Source: Mya arenaria
Lineage: Eukaryota; Mollusca; Bivalvia; Myida; Myidae
Direction of reading: 5' to 3'
Length of the DNA: 64,000 nucleotides
Assembly (NCBI RefSeq): GCF_026914265.1
Contig: NC_069126.1
Span: 72,396,219-72,460,218 of the forward strand
The notes beneath the pieces were generated by a model. It did no database searches. It was not told the origin of the DNA and saw nothing but the letters and a program-made list of their open reading frames with translations. Position 1 is the stretch's first letter; each line of letters opens with the position of its first letter. This document shows, in pieces, positions 35,801 through 46,989 of the stretch. Both the position numbers and the translations under genes were made by a program.

Positions 35801-36445
35801 GAGCAACATATAGACAATGACAAATTCCTTTTTGTTTAAATTTGTGCCAAATTTAACATTTAAAACCAGATATTAAAGAATATTTCAGTTTTGGTGTTTC
35901 GTTCCATTTCTTTTGTTGCACCATTTTTTTCGAGAAGCAATCAGTTCCGCACATAGTACTAATGGTTGACTGTCTCAATGAATCCACGACCACTATTTGT
36001 ATATTGTTGAACTTATATGTTCGGTTAAATATATATACAGTGTACATGACTGGACTAGAAAAGCTAAACATTGACAAACTGGTGCATTTCAATAAAGCTG
36101 AGATTGATTCAATGCATACGAAAATAATTCTGTTCTCGGTCAAAAGTTTGCGGCGTTTCACTTGGCCGAATGAACTAAAACTGCTTTTTATAAAAACACC
36201 ACATATTCTTATATTGTCTAAATCTTTAAGTATTGAAAATACCCTTGTCAAAATCCAAGGTGTGTTGCATTTAGGTTTAACATGGACTGAAGTTTGTTTA
36301 AAACTCTGTTTTATCAAAATGATTCTTAAATATGCTCAAGAACCATAGTTATTGAAAACGATCAAGCTGTCAACGAAAACGAGTGCATAAGCTTTCGAGA
36401 ACACTGAATACTATCAACGTATTTGACACTGTATTGCACAGTATT
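32874..36445. other. Loop of the foldback element, no confident gene
   Basis: Contains the solitary transposon end at 34388-34439. At 35853-36348 both strands are open for more than 120 codons (154 on minus, 128 on plus). The plus frame has leucine-rich stretches (TGLEKLNIDKLVHF, TPHILILSKSLSIEN), but no domain is secure and the mutual openness argues for chance or an old relic. Confidence 0.35.
34388..34439. mobile_element. Solitary end related to the 7685-8706 element
   Basis: CTTGATCCTCGGAGTGAGCG, GGAAAGTGGGTCTAG and CTGAGGGTACTGCA parallel the right end of 7685-8706 (CTCGAAGTGAGG, GGAAAGTGGGTCTAA, TTGAGTGTACTGTA). No partner end was located nearby. Confidence 0.6.
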
Positions 36446-36812
36446 GAACAGTATTAGTGAGTTCATAAAAATAGAACAATTTAATATTAAATACTTTGTT
36501 TTATTATTCATTTCAACTAAAATACTATGCGTATGTCCAAATATGCAAATATTAGGGGCGTAGCTAGCCCTCTATTAATGTGGATTCATAATTAGTGTTA
36601 TGGGGTTAGGGTTAGGGTAAGGATGTTTTGGCAAACAATGGTGCAATCTGGTGCATTCTTGTGCTTTATTCAGTACTGGATAATCGACAATTTAAGGATC
36701 ATATAACATCAATTAAAATCTAACCTCGGCAGACTTGTTTCTCTAAAATAGAGCTAAAATAGCAAACAAAAAGAAGCCCCGATTATGTTAATAATACTGA
36801 GATTGTCTAATA

Positions 36813-36998
36813 TTAGTCTACCTTTCTGTCCTTTTTAGCGAACTGCATTATAACATTTTCAATGTCAATGTCCGTATGTCTGTAACGATGCAGCATTGCT
36901 AGTCCAGACAGAAATTCAGTGGAAATAGTGGAAATATTTAGCCTAGTCATTATGAACAACCCATAGTCCCACGAAAACTCATTACATGTATTTTTCTC
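36813..36998 (-). pseudogene. hAT transposase C-terminal relic (right arm)
   Basis: Mirror copy of 32317-32502 in the inverted arm, with the same reading SGLAMLHRYRHTDIDIENV apart from small changes (CMLHRY in place of AMLHRY, DRKVD in place of DRKLD). It stops at the same place. Confidence 0.5.
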
Positions 36999-37486
36999 CT
37001 AGTTGTATGCGGAGACATGTACAAGAAAATTATATTGAAACTTATCTTATAAATAGATAATTATGTGCGGCAATGTTGGGGTAGAAAAATCAATACTACG
37101 AAACTCGTACTCCATCCGTTGAGGATCACTGCTACAAACGAGTTTGTTTATGTCCCAACAATTACAGTATGGTAGGTTGTTAGTGGTACCGGTATAAATT
37201 TGGTAGGGGGGGGGGTCCTCAAGGACTATTTCTATTTCGTTTAGAAACGGCAAGGAACGTCTGCTATGAGCATGTCGTAAGTAACGCACACTGCAACTTT
37301 CGCTTTTTGTCAGAATATATTTGAAGAATATGTAACACATGGAAAATGAAATTGAAAATAACTAAATCGATACATCAACACTTTTCAAGATAACAAATAT
37401 TTTTGCACATATATAGTCTAATACTCTAAAACGAGTAAAGTTGGTTTTAAACTTTAAACAATGGGGAACAACTATATATATATATA

Positions 37487-37885
37487 GAAAAAAGCCAGAC
37501 ATTAACTCAATAACTAATATTATCGAAACAAAAATATCCTTTACCCTAATTTGAAGGGATTATTTATTGCTTATGATCAATGATCTGTTTGTGGCACTAC
37601 ATCTGCAAGAAAAATCTCTAGGGCAACACTAAGTTTCTATTATGATTGGCAAAACAAGACAATCAGGGACATATTTTGTAAAATCAACATGTCAAGGCAA
37701 GCGAAAACCAAACAGTAAAAAGAAAGAAACATCTTGCGCCATAACAAACAATGGGATTGAAGCCGAATCATTTGACAAAATCAAATGCCAGTTCTAGCAG
37801 TTATATAGATAGTACCTAGATTCGTGAAACCAGTTGTGAAAGGCTTTCAAACATAAACCAGATCGAACAACATCCCCCCACGAAG
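37487..37885. other. Spacer or LINE 5' untranslated region
   Basis: Lies between the foldback element and the LINE ORF1. No frame of its own. Confidence 0.35.
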
Positions 37886-39115
37886 ATGCAGTACCCTCAG
37901 CCACCTCCAAGACCACAGCCCCGGCAAGCCCGCATCATATCCGCAACATGTGGCCCAAAGTGCAAATATAAATGCCTTCATAAATACGAATGCGAATGAT
38001 GCGTACCCTGATCGAACTCAGAGAGGACAACATGAAAATTACTACACATACCCGGGATATGGAAGTCGGCTTTTTACCCCTTTCCGTAGTCAACAGCCCG
38101 AAATGACGCCAACAGGATTTGCCCCCCCACCCCCACCTTACGCTCTAAAACATACCAGCAGTACACTCACGGCCGGCAACAGATGCCCCGTCATAATGAC
38201 ACGAATATGATAACCTTATAAACAAATTTGACAGCAAACTCCAGGGTAGACAATATGTCAATCCATTCCAAGATAAGCGAGATGGAATCACAATGCCAGT
38301 ATCTGAGAGATGTAGTGGACGACTTCCGGTTTCACAAACAACAGTTCAAAGACAATCTGTGATCTTCAGCTTTAAAACTATAATATTTGTCAACAACTTG
38401 ATCAGCTACATTCGTCAAATTCTGTCCTGCAAGAAAGTAAAACTGATCTTCGATGGCAAAGCATGCGCGATTATATAGTATTGGTTGGTACCCGATAATG
38501 CGCAAAGCTCCAGCAATGTAAATCCACAAAATCTTGATTCCAACGATAATATCGTAAAAAGTGAACACACACTGCATGAATTATTTACTTAACATTTGGA
38601 AAACGAAGATATACATGTAGCCGATATTCATTTCGCCCGGCGTCGCAACTTGTTTCCAGTGCAGAAAATTTCAGAAATGACCCTTTCGTAAAGGCCAAAT
38701 GTAGTTTGTATTTGGTCCGGTATAAGCTATACGCTATAGCTCAACCACAGCAACTGAACAACTGGGCGCGTGATAATGAGCTGCGACATCCATAACAATC
38801 TCGTGTGCTCGACTTTCGTACACCAAATTGATTGCGACTTTTGGTGTCAAGCAACCGACCAAACGTCAGTCGCTTAGTAGACCTTTACACGAAAGATCAA
38901 CATGATCCACCCTTGACAACACAGAGTTGAAACGCCCCCGTGACGAAAATGAAGAGAGCCAAATTCCCAAAGAGGCCGACGGGCCTCGAGAAACCTCAAA
39001 CGACCTAAGGAAATCCGGATCCGTCCAGCCTGCTAATTGTCCGAGTGGCCCAACGCAATCGGACGGACAGGGAGAGCACCAGACCGTATATAGCGACCTA
39101 AATAATTCTTTATTC
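37886..39115 (+). pseudogene. LINE ORF1 (RNA-binding protein) relic
   Basis: It starts MQYPQPPPRPQPRQA and continues through frame changes: ANINAFINTNANDAYPDRTQ, GQHENYYTYPGYGSRLFTPF and PTGFAPPPPPYA, then a coiled-coil-like KISEMESQCQYLRDVVDDF. Near the end comes a hydrophilic KRPRDENEESQIPKEADG segment (38930 on). A proline/glutamine N-terminus, coiled coil and charged tail upstream of an endonuclease-RT frame is the ORF1 layout of many mollusc LINEs. Several frameshifts and stops make it non-functional. Confidence 0.6.
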
Positions 39116-39159
39116 AATAATGATTATGTATGCTTACAAGGACATTGTCTCATTTGTTC

Positions 39160-39560
39160 TCAGGTTTCTCTCATTGAATGTGTACGGCTTAAAATCTAAA
39201 CATATTATCCCCGAGTTTTGCAATTTTATTGGATAAATGGTACAGCACTTTTGATACTTCTAACAATTATAGTAACTTTAGTTTGTTTAAAAACGATTTT
39301 AGACATGGGAGTTATTTATTAGCTGCTCCTTAAAAATTGTTTGTTTATGGTTGTGTTTCGAACTAGAAATCAACGCCTCCCAATCGAAACCGGCAGCTGG
39401 ACTGGACTTGATGTATTTTCAAGGAAGTGTCCGTTGTGCCAAGCTACCGGTAGTATTGGAGACGAGTACCACTATATTCTGGAGTGAAGCGCATTGCATG
39501 ATAGCAGAAAGCGATGTATTGATATGAAATGCTATGTAAATCCCAGTGTAATCAAATTTT
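39160..39560 (+). pseudogene. LINE ORF2, internally deleted (endonuclease start joined to C-terminus)
   Basis: FLSLNVYGLKSKHIIPEFCN (39164 on) is the start of the apurinic endonuclease domain of a non-LTR retrotransposon. Within about 60 bases the sequence jumps to the far C-terminus: KWYSTFDTSNNYSNFSLFKN, then NQRLPIETGSWTGLDVFSRK and CPLCQATGSIGDEYHYILE. The HRLPIETG and C..C....IGDEYH..LEC motifs are typical of the ORF2 tail. Most of the endonuclease and all of the reverse transcriptase are missing. Confidence 0.75.
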
Positions 39561-39900
39561 CATCGTAATTGTGTTTAGGTAATAATCAATTAAGCAAATA
39601 TAGAAAGTAATGCCAGCTTGTAAAAGAAATATTAGATATGTTTTAGGGATATCAATACACTTTCATGCGAACAGGAATAAGAGTAACTTTAATATTATTG
39701 ATTTTACGAATGTTTGTTTAATGCATTCTTAAATATATGTCTCTCCCATTAATTTTTGCTTTGTATATGTGTATATTGCATGTTTTATTATGGAATTTCT
39801 TCTTTTTTTAAATAGCCTCGTTTCCTATTATGTATATATTTGTCTGATATACTCATGCTGTCATATTATAATGAAATGGGCTCTTTAAAATAAACTTGTA
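39561..39900 (+). other. LINE 3' tail
   Basis: AT-rich 3' untranslated part following the ORF2 C-terminus, with degraded coding near 39600-39720. It fades at GGGCTCTTTAAAATAAACTT near 39897. No poly-A tract or target duplication was identified. Confidence 0.4.
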
Positions 39901-40076
39901 CACTAAAGTTGTAAGCTTTAAGCAACATCATTTATGTTGATTTAGATCTGCAAGTTGCATGTGGACGGAACCGGATTAAATAAGAAATGATGTTAAGTAA
40001 GAAAGTCATGTGCTTTCTTTCATGCTTTTCGATGAAATATAGGGTTTTAACAGTGAAATAACAACAGTTGTGAAAT

Positions 40077-40705
40077 AACAACAGTTTAAAGTGTGACACT
40101 CTTATTCAAAATCAAAACATACACATGTTTAACAAACATCAATTTTGACTGATAAACCTTAAACTACAAACTAAATAATGCGTTTATGCAAAATATTAAT
40201 TACTGATAACAAGATTGTAACCATGTATTTAATAGCTAAATACGCAAAAATATTAAATGATTGGTGAATGCTAAAAGATTTACTGTGATCCACTTTAGTC
40301 TCATAAGGTGGAATTATCGTGTTTTATGCTCATTTCTTTCGAATTTACCTCGGTATCCTTCATAAGAAGTATTGTTTTCAACATTTATTCATCCTTTTTG
40401 GGATATTAAAACAATATTATCAATTGTGGTTAATCTTATTTGGGAGTAAGAGTGCTTCTTTAAATATTAATTTGATATTTTCACTGCAAAATAAAGAGTG
40501 AAAATATCAACTTTCAGAACTACTTTAAAATTCCTTTGCAGTTACTTCACCTTGATCAAAACAGAACAGTTCACTTTGAACCAGTAAATGTTGGCAAAAC
40601 AAAGTTCAAAATTATAAGAAATGTTTTAAAAATTTAAATTAATATATATTTTGAAATTAACAACAATATTATTAGAGGGAACAGAAAATGTAAAATATGT
40701 AATAC
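40077..40705. repeat. Dispersed repeat family R3, copy 1
   Basis: GTGTGACACTCTTATTCAAA, AACAAGATTGTAA, TTTACTGTGATC and TCATAAGGT are shared with 60219-60600. TATTTTCACTGCAAAATAAAG and GGCAAAACAAAGTTC are shared with 50740-51180. Together the three loci outline one repeat family ending near TATGTAATACGGGCTC. Confidence 0.65.
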
Positions 40706-40745
40706 GGGCTCTTAACCGAGCGAAGCTCGGCAGAGCCCTATTACG
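40700..40745. repeat. Short perfect hairpin
   Basis: TAATACGGGCTC and GAGCCCTATTA are inverse, as are CCGAGC and GCTCGG around a GAAGC centre. The core AGCGAAGCTCG also occurs in the loop of the hairpin at 28676-28814. Confidence 0.7.
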
Positions 40746-41310
40746 GTCAAACATAGCACTACTTTCGTTCAAAAGTTGCACATACTATCAGCCTGAAAAA
40801 AAGACGTAAAGGTGATGGAACCAGTATTTTTCTGTTCATAAACTATATTGAGCGCGTGCATGCGGGACACTAAAATCATCAGACCGTGACGACACGGGAG
40901 AAAACAGGCTCATGAAATTTTAAACTATGAGATGCGAAATAGCGCCCCACTAGTTATTAAAATAATTCAAAATATGCATATAAACAATTACTATGAATAC
41001 TTTTGGTAAATTCACAAAGACAAATAAAACATATTTCTATAGATTGTCTGAGATATATACTTTGTTATCACTTGTTTATTAAATATATTCATACGCATTG
41101 TTTACCATTCTATAAGAAGGTCACACTTGACAGTTAGTAGTTGTCATTTTAGGCTTTACAATATCGATACTATTTAGAAGTTTGACAGGTGTTGATCGGA
41201 TAGAAATTGCGAAGAATTAATTCCTGTTGGATTACCGGATTAATTACGACCATGGATTATACCGGTACACAGAGCAGAGCTTGCCACGTCAGCCAGGTAC
41301 AGTATGATTA

Positions 41311-41439
41311 TTTTGTAGTCCACCTAAATGGCCGTCAATGAGTCTTTTGACTATTTTTAGACTATGGCAGTCTCGAGTCTGCCAAAGTCTAAAATTCGTC
41401 AAAAGACTCATTGACGGCCATTTAGGTGGACTAACAAAA
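41311..41439. repeat. Long near-perfect hairpin (~62-bp arms)
   Basis: GTCCACCTAAATGGCCGTCA and ATGAGTCTTTTGAC on the left are mirrored by GTCAAAAGACTCAT and TGACGGCCATTTAGGTGGAC on the right. They fold around CAGTCTCGAGTCTG with only a few mismatches. A transcript would form a miRNA-precursor-like or hpRNA-like stem. It may equally be a miniature foldback transposon. Confidence 0.8.
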
Positions 41440-41794
41440 TGGTGGGCTGCAACGATCATTTCGTGACCCAGAGTATATTTATGTTAATATAACGACTCTA
41501 ACGACAAATTTAATCCAGATAAGATCACTGTCAGGTACATCTGTAACAATTATATCATTATTATTCAACATCGATGCATAATATTACTATACCAGTATAT
41601 TCTTTCGCCCAGTGTTAAATGGCAGAGAGTTGTAGCGTTACAGGGATACACATGAAATGTCAAAATAATAAAAAAAAGTATCCCTGATCGCTCATTATTG
41701 TTGTTAGATTATTTTGTATAAAACACTTTTCAGTAAATCATACAATGAAGACATCAATTTCATAAACTTATGACATGCGGTTGACCAGTTCAGA
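41440..41794. other. Spacer, nothing recognised
   Basis: AT-rich with short frames only. Confidence 0.4.
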
Positions 41795-42601
41795 AATCGC
41801 TATGGCTGAGCGAGATATTGTCACTGAAAAGATGGATGAGGTGTACCGTCTGTGAGCCTCAACATTTAATGTCAACAATGGATGAGTGAGATAGTTTGAC
41901 TGAGATCAAAGGATGGGAACACCTTTCAATTACCAACACACTGGTTGAGAGATTGAAACTAAAAAGATATACAGGAATTGTGTGACAGGTGAACTCTTGT
42001 GTCATGCAACACCACTTTTGTGTAAATTAAGAAGTTGGTCGGGGAGGGTGCGGGAGGGGTATCCCCTCCTGCCAAGTGAAACCATGGCAGAGCGCAAGAT
42101 TATGACTGAAAAGATCAATGGACGGTTGCGGTCCGACACCATGTGAATGATAAAGATTGTATGTAATATTAAAATATTAAATATGTAAAAATATACGACC
42201 AAAAGTTGATTATTTGTTTATAATATGTATCATAGAGTACAAAAACACATCTTTTATAATTCTCAGACCAAGAGATCACCCAAGGGACCGAATCGCCCCA
42301 ATCAGATAGCTCGACTGGCCACAACTGCAGTCCAAATACCAGATAACTGAAATGCAACACCACTTTTTTGTGACAGATGTTATTAAATTAAGAAGTTGGA
42401 AGAGGAGGGTGCGGGAGGGGTTTCCCCTCCTGCCCAAAAAACCATGGCGGAGCGCAAGATTATCACTGAAAAGATAAATGGACGGTTGCGGTCCAACACC
42501 ATGGCTTTTTGAGCTATTGTGACTGTAAAGATGAATGGTTTTGCTTCGATCCACAGATGTGTGTTCTTAAGTACATAAAATTAACCGAACGTGTCTTTTG
42601 A
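41795..42601 (+). repeat. Three repeats each with a MAER..TEK mini-frame
   Basis: ATG-started frames at 41802-41855 (MAERDIVTEKMDEVYRL, stop), 42084-42146 (MAERKIMTEKINGRLRSDTM, stop) and 42444-42601 (MAERKIITEKINGRLRSNTM, open for 52 codons). The last two are embedded in a duplicated block with ATGCAACACCACTTTT, GGAGGGTGCGGGAGGGG and CCCCTCCTGCC. GCGGGAGGGGTTTCCCCTCC can itself fold. Whether the mini-frames are translated is unknown. Confidence 0.5.
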
Positions 42602-43087
42602 TATCACCCTCAAGCACGACGTAAAAGGTTTGGGGTGTTATTACGTTGTATTATATTTCCTTTTTCTCTTTTGGCAACCAATTCTTGTTTTCCTAAATTC
42701 AATAATTTAGCATTTCTCTCGTTTCTAGTTACTTTTAATCATAGATTTAAACGACATGCATTTAGATAAATATATTATATGAGTGTAAACCATAAGACTC
42801 GTACAGCAATTGAAATCTCGCAATCACATTTTATTCGTATGCTTATAATGGTACATGAATGAGACCTTGGCGTTGGCGGTTTCAAATAATAAAGCTATAC
42901 CCTATACTATTGTGTTAAATGAGGGAAAATCTAATTCATAATTATGTCAACGCCTTAAGACACATAACTGACGTAAATTAAATTAACATTGATAAACAAT
43001 GTATAGCAAAAAACATTTTTGGGATATTTTGCATATATCCAACTTCAAATGACCATGATCTTGAAATTGCTAAAATGAACTTGAATG
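42602..43087. other. No gene recognised
   Basis: AT-rich spacer. Confidence 0.4.
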
Positions 43088-43240
43088 TGACAGGGTTTGT
43101 GATTGTTTTTTTTTGTGCTATGTATTCGGCATTTTCCCTGTGTAATTTAACGGGGATTATGTTTAAACTAAACGGGGTTTATTTCGCCTTTTTATTTACT
43201 GAGCTTGTTTCTGTAGTTTTCTTATATAAATATGGGAGAG
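43088..43240 (+). repeat. Dispersed repeat family R4, plus copy
   Basis: TTTGTGATTGTTTTTTTTTG, GTTTAAACTAAACGGGGTTT and GAGCTTGTTTCTGTAGTTTT match the inverse copy at 47495-47780. The shared frame fragment ELVSVVF seen on both strands is repeat-derived. Confidence 0.65.
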
Positions 43241-45278
43241 GAAATAGAAAAATGCCATGCATTTGAATTATATATATAATGTAACACTTGCACAGTTCGC
43301 CATAATACTCTTTCAGCAATGTCACTTTTGCGATCACCTTAAGAAACATGAACAAATTATATAACTTTAAGAAGAAAAGTAAAGAGGAAATGTCAAGTTT
43401 TTGGGAAATTTTCATATTTTTACCTGCAAATGACCTTGACATTGAAGTATTTTATGTGATAAACCAATTTGGAGTACATCCATATAGAAGTTATATCCAT
43501 GTGAATATTCACTCTTATGTCTCTAATGATTGTCATAATCCAAAGACTTTATCCTTCAATATGATATAAGATAAAAAATTTAGCAGAGGGGTGCAAAAAC
43601 GATTATTTTTCAAATTTGTCAGCCTTATACCCCTGCCATTCTGAGAGAAAGGTTGTTTACTTTCATATTTGTTATTTGAATATTTGTGTTTAACCTGTGA
43701 TACCATCACTTGCGAAGGGTTGCCTTTTATTTTATAATTTTATATTCTATTCTATTTTAGCCTATCAAACTGAAACCGTCCACTTACATGCGACTTACGG
43801 CTCCGCTATGTATTAACTTCCAATATTGAACTGCTTTCGTCCGCAAATTGTTAAAGAAGTCATTAAAAACAATAATTACAAACTTTTGTATGCTTAAATA
43901 ACTATTGATTGACAACACGAGTTTAGTTTAGTTTTATTCTGGTAATATAGTAAGTTCAAAAACACACATAATAGCAAGTGTAATAGGCAGATAATCACAA
44001 ATTAGTCATCATAGTTAATATTTGAGGTAAGACAAATCAATAATTAGTTCTACAAGGAATTTAAGTACACATGTACAAGATTTATAATAAGGCATAACTG
44101 CTTTATCTAAGTCTTTTTTCTATATATCATTAGAATAGTTGACATGTTGGGTGAAATACCAAAGTTGACATGTTGTCATATTTTATTCATAATTTACAAT
44201 AGAACACTAAAGAGGAATAAACAAACATTGATAGTTGTCACAGTGGAGAAATCGAGAATCTAAAATAATTTAATATACATGTATTTCTATAAGCATAAAA
44301 ATACGTTTGGCATTTTGTAGTGCGGAAGACAGAACAGGAGTGAAGAAATAGAGTGGAAAGAGAAATTGAAGGAAAGGAAAAGTTACTTAGACGAGCCAGA
44401 GACGGTGAGTGTGTTCGATGTTAGCGATAAATGTTTGTACTTGGTGGAAGACATGTTTGTTGGTACTTAAGGTGTAATATAAGTCTCCAAACAATATAAG
44501 CTGAATTGTTATAGTGTTAAGGGAACTGAGCTGTTCAAGCAAGATTAATAATGGACATGCGAAAAAGCGATTAGTGGGTTTTAAACCCATTCTATGTATT
44601 ATAAATAACCTGGACATCAACACACTAATAGCAAACATACGCTAAAGAACACAATTATTTGAATAATTATTAGAGGATATATATTTACATATGTAGTTTA
44701 AAACCATTATCAGTAATATGCACACATTTCAGTACGGTAATATTCAGGTGATTGGCTGGCATCAAAGTTGATTTGTCTAACAAAAATGTTATACAGTCGA
44801 GACCCGTTGGATCAATATCTCAGGGACCGACCAAAATACTTCGAGTCTCGTGAAAATCAAGCAAAGCGGAAATAAATACATAGAAAAAAATAGTAAAATT
44901 AATTCGGTTCTTTACATCAAGTTCGAGCCAACGAGTAAATCGAGTCAAGCGATATAGAGCAAGCCAGTTTCGACTGTACACCTAAGTGTTTGGCCAAATC
45001 TGTAAGATGGGGATCATAAATTACGAATGAATATTCTTATTTTGTCATTGTTGTGGCTCTTATATAAGCTAACACAAAACTGATTGCCACTCTATTATAC
45101 TGGATAGTGCACCATGAAAAGACACTATAGAGTTGTCTACAGTAAATGGCATTGTATCAGTGTCGTATACGTATTTAAAAAAAAAAACACGACATTTATC
45201 ACATAATATACAAATGAAAAGTAAAATATTACATTAATACGTTAAAATATGTAATTTCAGTGTAGGATTACAGTGTTT
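43241..45278. other. 3' flank of the receptor gene
   Basis: No further exon fits downstream of the receptor stop codon at 45279. A minus-strand AATAAA (TTTATT on plus, near 44183) is one possible but distant poly-A signal. None was found close to the stop. The rest is AT-rich. Confidence 0.35.
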
Positions 45279-45473
45279 TTATTTTTTACCGGGTTCTTTT
45301 TTACCACCATCTTCTCCGTCGCTATCAGGAAGAGGATCAACTTTCTTAGTCAGATCAACATCAGCATACACAGTCATGTCGTCAATTCCATGAATAACCA
45401 AGCGTTTTTGACCTTTCGGAGGATTAGCGAATACGATATCAGCATAGACAAGACCGTCATGATTGACGTTTTT
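45279..45473 (-). CDS. FN3 receptor, exon 7: ITIM/ITSM-like tail and stop
   Basis: Last coding exon of the minus-strand receptor that begins beyond 64000. Acceptor TTTTTTTCAG, phase 0, 64 residues, then TAA at 45279. It reads KNVNHDGLVYADIVFANPP, then RLVIHGIDDMTVYADVDL, and ends with an acidic-lysine stretch DPLPDSDGEDGG KKEPGKK. LVYADI (Tyr 260 of the visible part) fits the ITIM consensus [ILVS]xYxx[ILV]. TVYADV (Tyr 286) fits the ITSM consensus TxYxx[IV]. Tyrosine spacing is 26 residues, like the ITIM-ITSM pairs of vertebrate inhibitory receptors that recruit tandem-SH2 phosphatases (family knowledge). Cytoplasmic placement follows from the transmembrane exon at 61930. Phosphatase recruitment is inference. 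Confidence 0.85.
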   Translation of the reverse strand, partial: KNVNHDGLVYADIVFANPPKGQKRLVIHGIDDMTVYADVDLTKKVDPLPDSDGEDGGKKEPGKK

Positions 45474-46758
45474 CTGAAAAAGGAAGTAAAATAAAACTTA
45501 AGCTTTTTATTAATTGCTTAACCTTGTTTTAGATTTAACATAGTCATCAAAATCTTTCTGTATAACACATATGTAACGTAAGAGTTCTAAATTAGTTTAT
45601 GGTGAATATTAGCTTTAAAAATCTTCAATAATAACATTCATAGCATAACAAATATCCAGCATAAGGAAATAATCATATCTTTTTTATGTAATTCGATAAA
45701 CAACATCTGTACATTAATGTCTGTCAGACACAGAAATAGTTGTTCTTAGTTGTAAAAAATAAATCCATATTAATTAACTTTATATGAAACACATTTTGTC
45801 ATAACAAAACACTGGAGCTTGTTGGACGAACGCGGTTTCAAATTTTAATCAAATTACTCATCTAATAAATTACCGCGCCTTTGATTGAAATAGACGATAA
45901 ATAAACTAGCATCTATATTGTAGCTTAACATGATTCTAAAATACGATTTCGTTTAACAGTTGACACTACAATTACATAGACTTTTAATCGACATCTAAAA
46001 CCAATTGCAAAACTGATTTAAATAAATTAAATTAGGTTTCCATCTTTCACCTCCGTATGGCTTTAAAAACGTTTTGTTTAAAGAACAGCGCTTTTATTGA
46101 AATTGGTCTAATTCACCGTCCGTAATGCTTGACTTTTGTTTCTATGGGAATCCATTTAAAAGTTATGAATTTGATCATCATGTTAACAAATACACCATGA
46201 AACTGCAACAATATGTGATGCAGTCAATACACATACATGAAGTGTTGATTACGTGAAGCATACTTATTTCCGTTTTGTCATATTTCAGAATAGTGTAAAG
46301 TGACCAATTGGAAGAGTTGTTTTCGAACTTTGTAAATGCCATTCTATTAATGATTGTTGTAACAAACACATCAGATTATTTTAACAGTCCAGTTAAACTG
46401 GACGTTTTTATCGGATCTTGTAAAGGAAATTTGACAAATCATTTACTGCATTGAGAAACGAAAAACTTACCTTACATTATAAAGGCCACTAATCATATAC
46501 AAAGTGTGTTTAAACAGTTACTTATTATAATGTATAATGCAAAATTAAGTATTTATTTTTAGACACGAGCTTAATGTTAAAGCTGTACAAATTTGTCAAT
46601 TCAAACAGATCACATAGATAGAATGAACGCTTCGGGATTGAATCGTTATCGCTTAACTAGTTTATATTTCGTAAAAGGGTAGGCCAGAGGAGTCGGAGTC
46701 ATTCGAATAACATTCTTTTTCTGTAAAGGGAGATACGTAAGGCGAATATAAGAAATAC

Positions 46759-46856
46759 CTTGGCTGGATGTTGAGGAGATTGATTATTCTCGTAAATATC
46801 GAACCCGGCGTTGTCGTGCGCATCATTCTTTTGCTTCTTTGTGCCTTGGGATTTAG
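46759..46856 (-). CDS. FN3 receptor, exon 6: tail with DIYENN
   Basis: Acceptor TTCAATTATTGCAG, donor AAG|GTATTT, 98 bases, phase 1 in and 0 out. It encodes SQGTKKQKNDAHDNAGFDIY followed by ENNQSPQHPAK. The YENN sequence has asparagine at +2 from tyrosine, the Grb2-type SH2 ligand pattern YxN (family knowledge). The lysine-rich, low-complexity character is typical of a disordered cytoplasmic tail. It can splice directly from exon 5 (split ACT = Thr 218) or through the optional exon at 46990-47064. Confidence 0.85.
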
Positions 46857-46989
46857 CTGCAATAATTGAAAACATAAAAAGAAATGTATATCTTATAGTA
46901 ATCAACACAATATTTGGCAGGATTTGCACTTTACAATCATAATATGACAATAATTACGGAACCAAGCTCGTGTATCTATTTCATCTTAC

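Larger units (their letters stand above)
31822..37486. mobile_element. Large foldback element: ~1.05-kb inverted arms
   Basis: The left arm 31822-32873 (starting GTTGTTCCCC) and right arm 36446-37486 (ending GGGGAACAAC then TATATA) are near-identical inverses. They match over the hAT-like coding relic, the GGGTTAGGGTTAGGGTAAGG stretch and the GAACTCACTAATACTGTTCA inner edge. A loop of about 3.57 kb lies between them. TA runs bound both outer ends. No complete transposase is visible. It may be a foldback transposon or an inverted duplication of one hAT remnant. Confidence 0.7.

Noticed and set aside
35853..36348. Overlapping open frames on both strands (154 and 128 codons) in the foldback loop
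   Set aside because: No recognised domain, both strands equally open, no splice support. Mentioned under the loop region and not called as genes.
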